The notes under the pieces are model-generated. The model ran no database searches. It saw only the letters and a list, made by a program, of their open reading frames with translations, and was not told the origin of the DNA. Made by a program: the position numbers and the translations under genes. Positions 62,743 to 64,000 of a DNA stretch of 64,000 nucleotides are shown here, in pieces. The DNA comes from Myxococcota bacterium. Its GTDB lineage: Bacteria; Myxococcota_A; UBA9160; SMWR01. The stretch covers positions 78,920-142,919 of the forward strand of contig JAKVBI010000014.1 of the NCBI GenBank assembly GCA_022447545.1, given 5' to 3'. Positions within the stretch are counted from its first letter, which is position 1. Each line of letters opens with the position of its first letter.

Positions 62743-64000
62743 ATGAAGCTCGACCCCATCGATTGGGCAGTGGGGCTCGGGCTAGTCGCGGCAGTAGCGC
62801 TCTGCCTGCAGCTTTTGCCTCACCCTGTCGGTCACTCGGACGAGGGCTACTTCCTGCAGCATGCCCGGCGAATCCTGATGGGGCAGGCCGCCTTTCGCGA
62901 CTTCCACGAGCAGTACACGCCGCTTGCCTACTACCTGATGGCACTGCCCATGGCGCTGTTCGGCATCTCCAATCTGATGACCACCCTGGTGATGACCGCG
63001 GTTCATGCGGGGATAACGCTATTGATGTACGTGGTGGGACGCCAGTTGGGATTGTCCCGTGCGTTGGCGGGGTCGGGAGCCTGTCTGCATCTCGCATTGT
63101 CGTTTCCAGCCTGGCCCATGGCGACAGGCCACTGGTTCGCAGCGCTCTTCAGCATGCTGATCCTCGAGTCTCTGAGTCGCCAACGGACCGTGGCACCCGT
63201 CGGGGTTCAGGGGCTGTTCGCAGCGGGCCTGCTGACGGGGGCGGTGACCTCGATGCAGCATCCGAAGGGGGTGCTGATCGCTGTCGCTGTCGCCGCGTTC
63301 ATCGTGTTCGATTGGGGGGTCGAGCGTTTCGGGCAGAGGGAACGCAACGCTGCCGCATTGGGGTGGCGGGCGTTGGCCTATGGCGTTGGGATTCTGCTGG
63401 TGGGTGGGGCCGTCCTGGCGAGCCTCTGGTTGCGGTCGGGGATTGCCCCCGTGATCCACCAGTTGGTCGTGGAGCCGCTGGGGGGATACAACGAGATCAA
63501 TGACGCCGCCTGGGGGGACATTCCACTGGGCCTCGCCCGGCTCTCGGAAAGCACATTTCCCCAGCTTCTGAAGTGTCTCCCACTCCTGATTCCACTGATC
63601 TTCGCGCGCTCGGTGGCGGCCTGGCGGCGCGGAGATTTTGTGGAGGTCCGCCGTTCTGGCTTGCTGGGCTTCTATGGATCCGGGGCGGTCGCGGCGACCC
63701 TCTACAACCCCGACCTGGTTCACATCGCCTTCATCGCGGCGCCTCTATTCGTTTTGCTCGCAGCTACGGGCCAGTGGGTCCTGACGACGCTCGCTCGGAT
63801 CACGCTTCGACCTGGGCTGATCCGAATGCTCGAGGCCCTGATCGTGGTCGGGGTGTTGCTCGGTAGCGTCCTGCACCTCGACACCTTCATCGAAGACCGC
63901 TGGAAACGTTTTCCGGTGTCGGCAGCCACCGCTTATGGAACCGTGGAGTTCTGGTCGGAATCGGAGGCCGAGCTGGTGGCGGCGGTGCGAGAAGCAGTGG
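62743..64000 (+). CDS. GT39/ArnT-like polytopic glycosyltransferase, 3' end truncated by the window
   Basis: The frame is open from ATG 62743 to the last base (419 codons visible, no stop). The first loop has GHSDEGYFLQHARRILMGQ and DFHEQYTPLAYYLM, a D-E-G-x-x-x-x-x-A-R/G-x-x-x-x-G pattern and Q/E-Y-x-P motif of PMT/ArnT/GT39 enzymes with a catalytic acid in the first periplasmic loop. About eight helices follow; a later loop contains LYNPDLVHIAF, also typical. It moves a sugar from polyprenyl phosphate to a periplasmic acceptor, by family knowledge. The C-terminal domain is outside the window. Confidence 0.85.
   Translation, partial: MKLDPIDWAVGLGLVAAVALCLQLLPHPVGHSDEGYFLQHARRILMGQAAFRDFHEQYTPLAYYLMALPMALFGISNLMTTLVMTAVHAGITLLMYVVGRQLGLSRALAGSGACLHLALSFPAWPMATGHWFAALFSMLILESLSRQRTVAPVGVQGLFAAGLLTGAVTSMQHPKGVLIAVAVAAFIVFDWGVERFGQRERNAAALGWRALAYGVGILLVGGAVLASLWLRSGIAPVIHQLVVEPLGGYNEINDAAWGDIPLGLARLSESTFPQLLKCLPLLIPLIFARSVAAWRRGDFVEVRRSGLLGFYGSGAVAATLYNPDLVHIAFIAAPLFVLLAATGQWVLTTLARITLRPGLIRMLEALIVVGVLLGSVLHLDTFIEDRWKRFPVSAATAYGTVEFWSESEAELVAAVREAV

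Noticed and set aside
1-64000. CRISPR arrays, transposases, integrases, prophage genes
   Set aside because: No direct-repeat arrays and no such proteins were recognised in any frame.

Overview
This 64 kb window looks like a chromosomal contig of a high-GC, Gram-negative bacterium. It encodes outer-membrane proteins (an OmpA-type lipoprotein, a small beta-barrel, a patatin-BamA barrel fusion), lipoproteins, a periplasmic FKBP and Tat substrates. The mix of acyl-CoA dehydrogenases, amidohydrolase-2 paralogues, luciferase-like (LLM) oxidoreductases, SDRs, sulfotransferase and DUF1214 genes, plus a candidate selenoprotein and a prokaryotic pentameric ligand-gated channel, suggests a deltaproteobacterial-type lineage (Myxococcota, Desulfobacterota or Binatota-like). 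That placement is inference; there is no rRNA or other marker gene to confirm it. I recognised no tRNA, rRNA, CRISPR array, insertion sequence or prophage.

Layout. 0-3 kb: the 3' part of a MarC-family membrane protein and an adjacent pair of acyl-CoA dehydrogenases. 3-5 kb (minus): a Bax-like glucosaminidase, then a redoxin-like gene whose frame is continuous except for one in-frame TGA exactly where a W-C-P-P-C active-site cysteine is expected. A compact hairpin follows at bacterial SECIS spacing, so this is a probable selenoprotein and the most notable feature here. 5-11 kb: GT2 glycosyltransferase, methyltransferase, a divergent SDR, and a tightly overlapping trio (APH-like kinase, DUF7064/7065-like protein, SDR). 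11-23 kb is a run of minus-strand genes: GT4 glycosyltransferase, His-rich membrane protein, amidohydrolase, pentameric ligand-gated channel, methyltransferase, RluA-type pseudouridine synthase with a separate Cys-rich partner, acyl-CoA synthetase, sulfatase-fold lipoprotein and SnoaL protein.

23-34 kb: a fused MFS/spermidine-synthase protein, a type Vd patatin autotransporter coupled to an FMN 2-hydroxyacid oxidase, an LLM oxidoreductase coupled to an acetoacetate-decarboxylase-like protein, a PF10118 hydrolase, a decayed arylsulfotransferase fragment, and an FAD oxidoreductase of the ketosteroid-dehydrogenase/fumarate-reductase type. 35-47 kb: OmpA lipoprotein, SDRs, beta-barrel, LLM oxidoreductase, D-aminoacylase-like and amidohydrolase-2 operon, queuosine-precursor transporter, SnoaL, FKBP, and a PhoX-like DUF839 protein with a C-terminal sorting-like tail.

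47-64 kb: LLM oxidoreductase, a DegT-family enzyme with His in place of the PLP lysine, metallophosphoesterase lipoprotein, two more amidohydrolases, a four-gene minus operon (thioesterase, SDR, DUF1214, sulfotransferase), an MFS transporter, a VOC protein, an MMPL/RND exporter and a truncated GT39-like membrane protein.

Taken together, many genes (ACADs, acyl-CoA ligase, thioesterase, SDRs, KstD-like flavoprotein, amidohydrolases, LLM enzymes, SnoaL, DUF1214) resemble the toolkit for degrading or remodelling lipophilic or steroid-like acyl substrates. Substrates cannot be read from the sequence.
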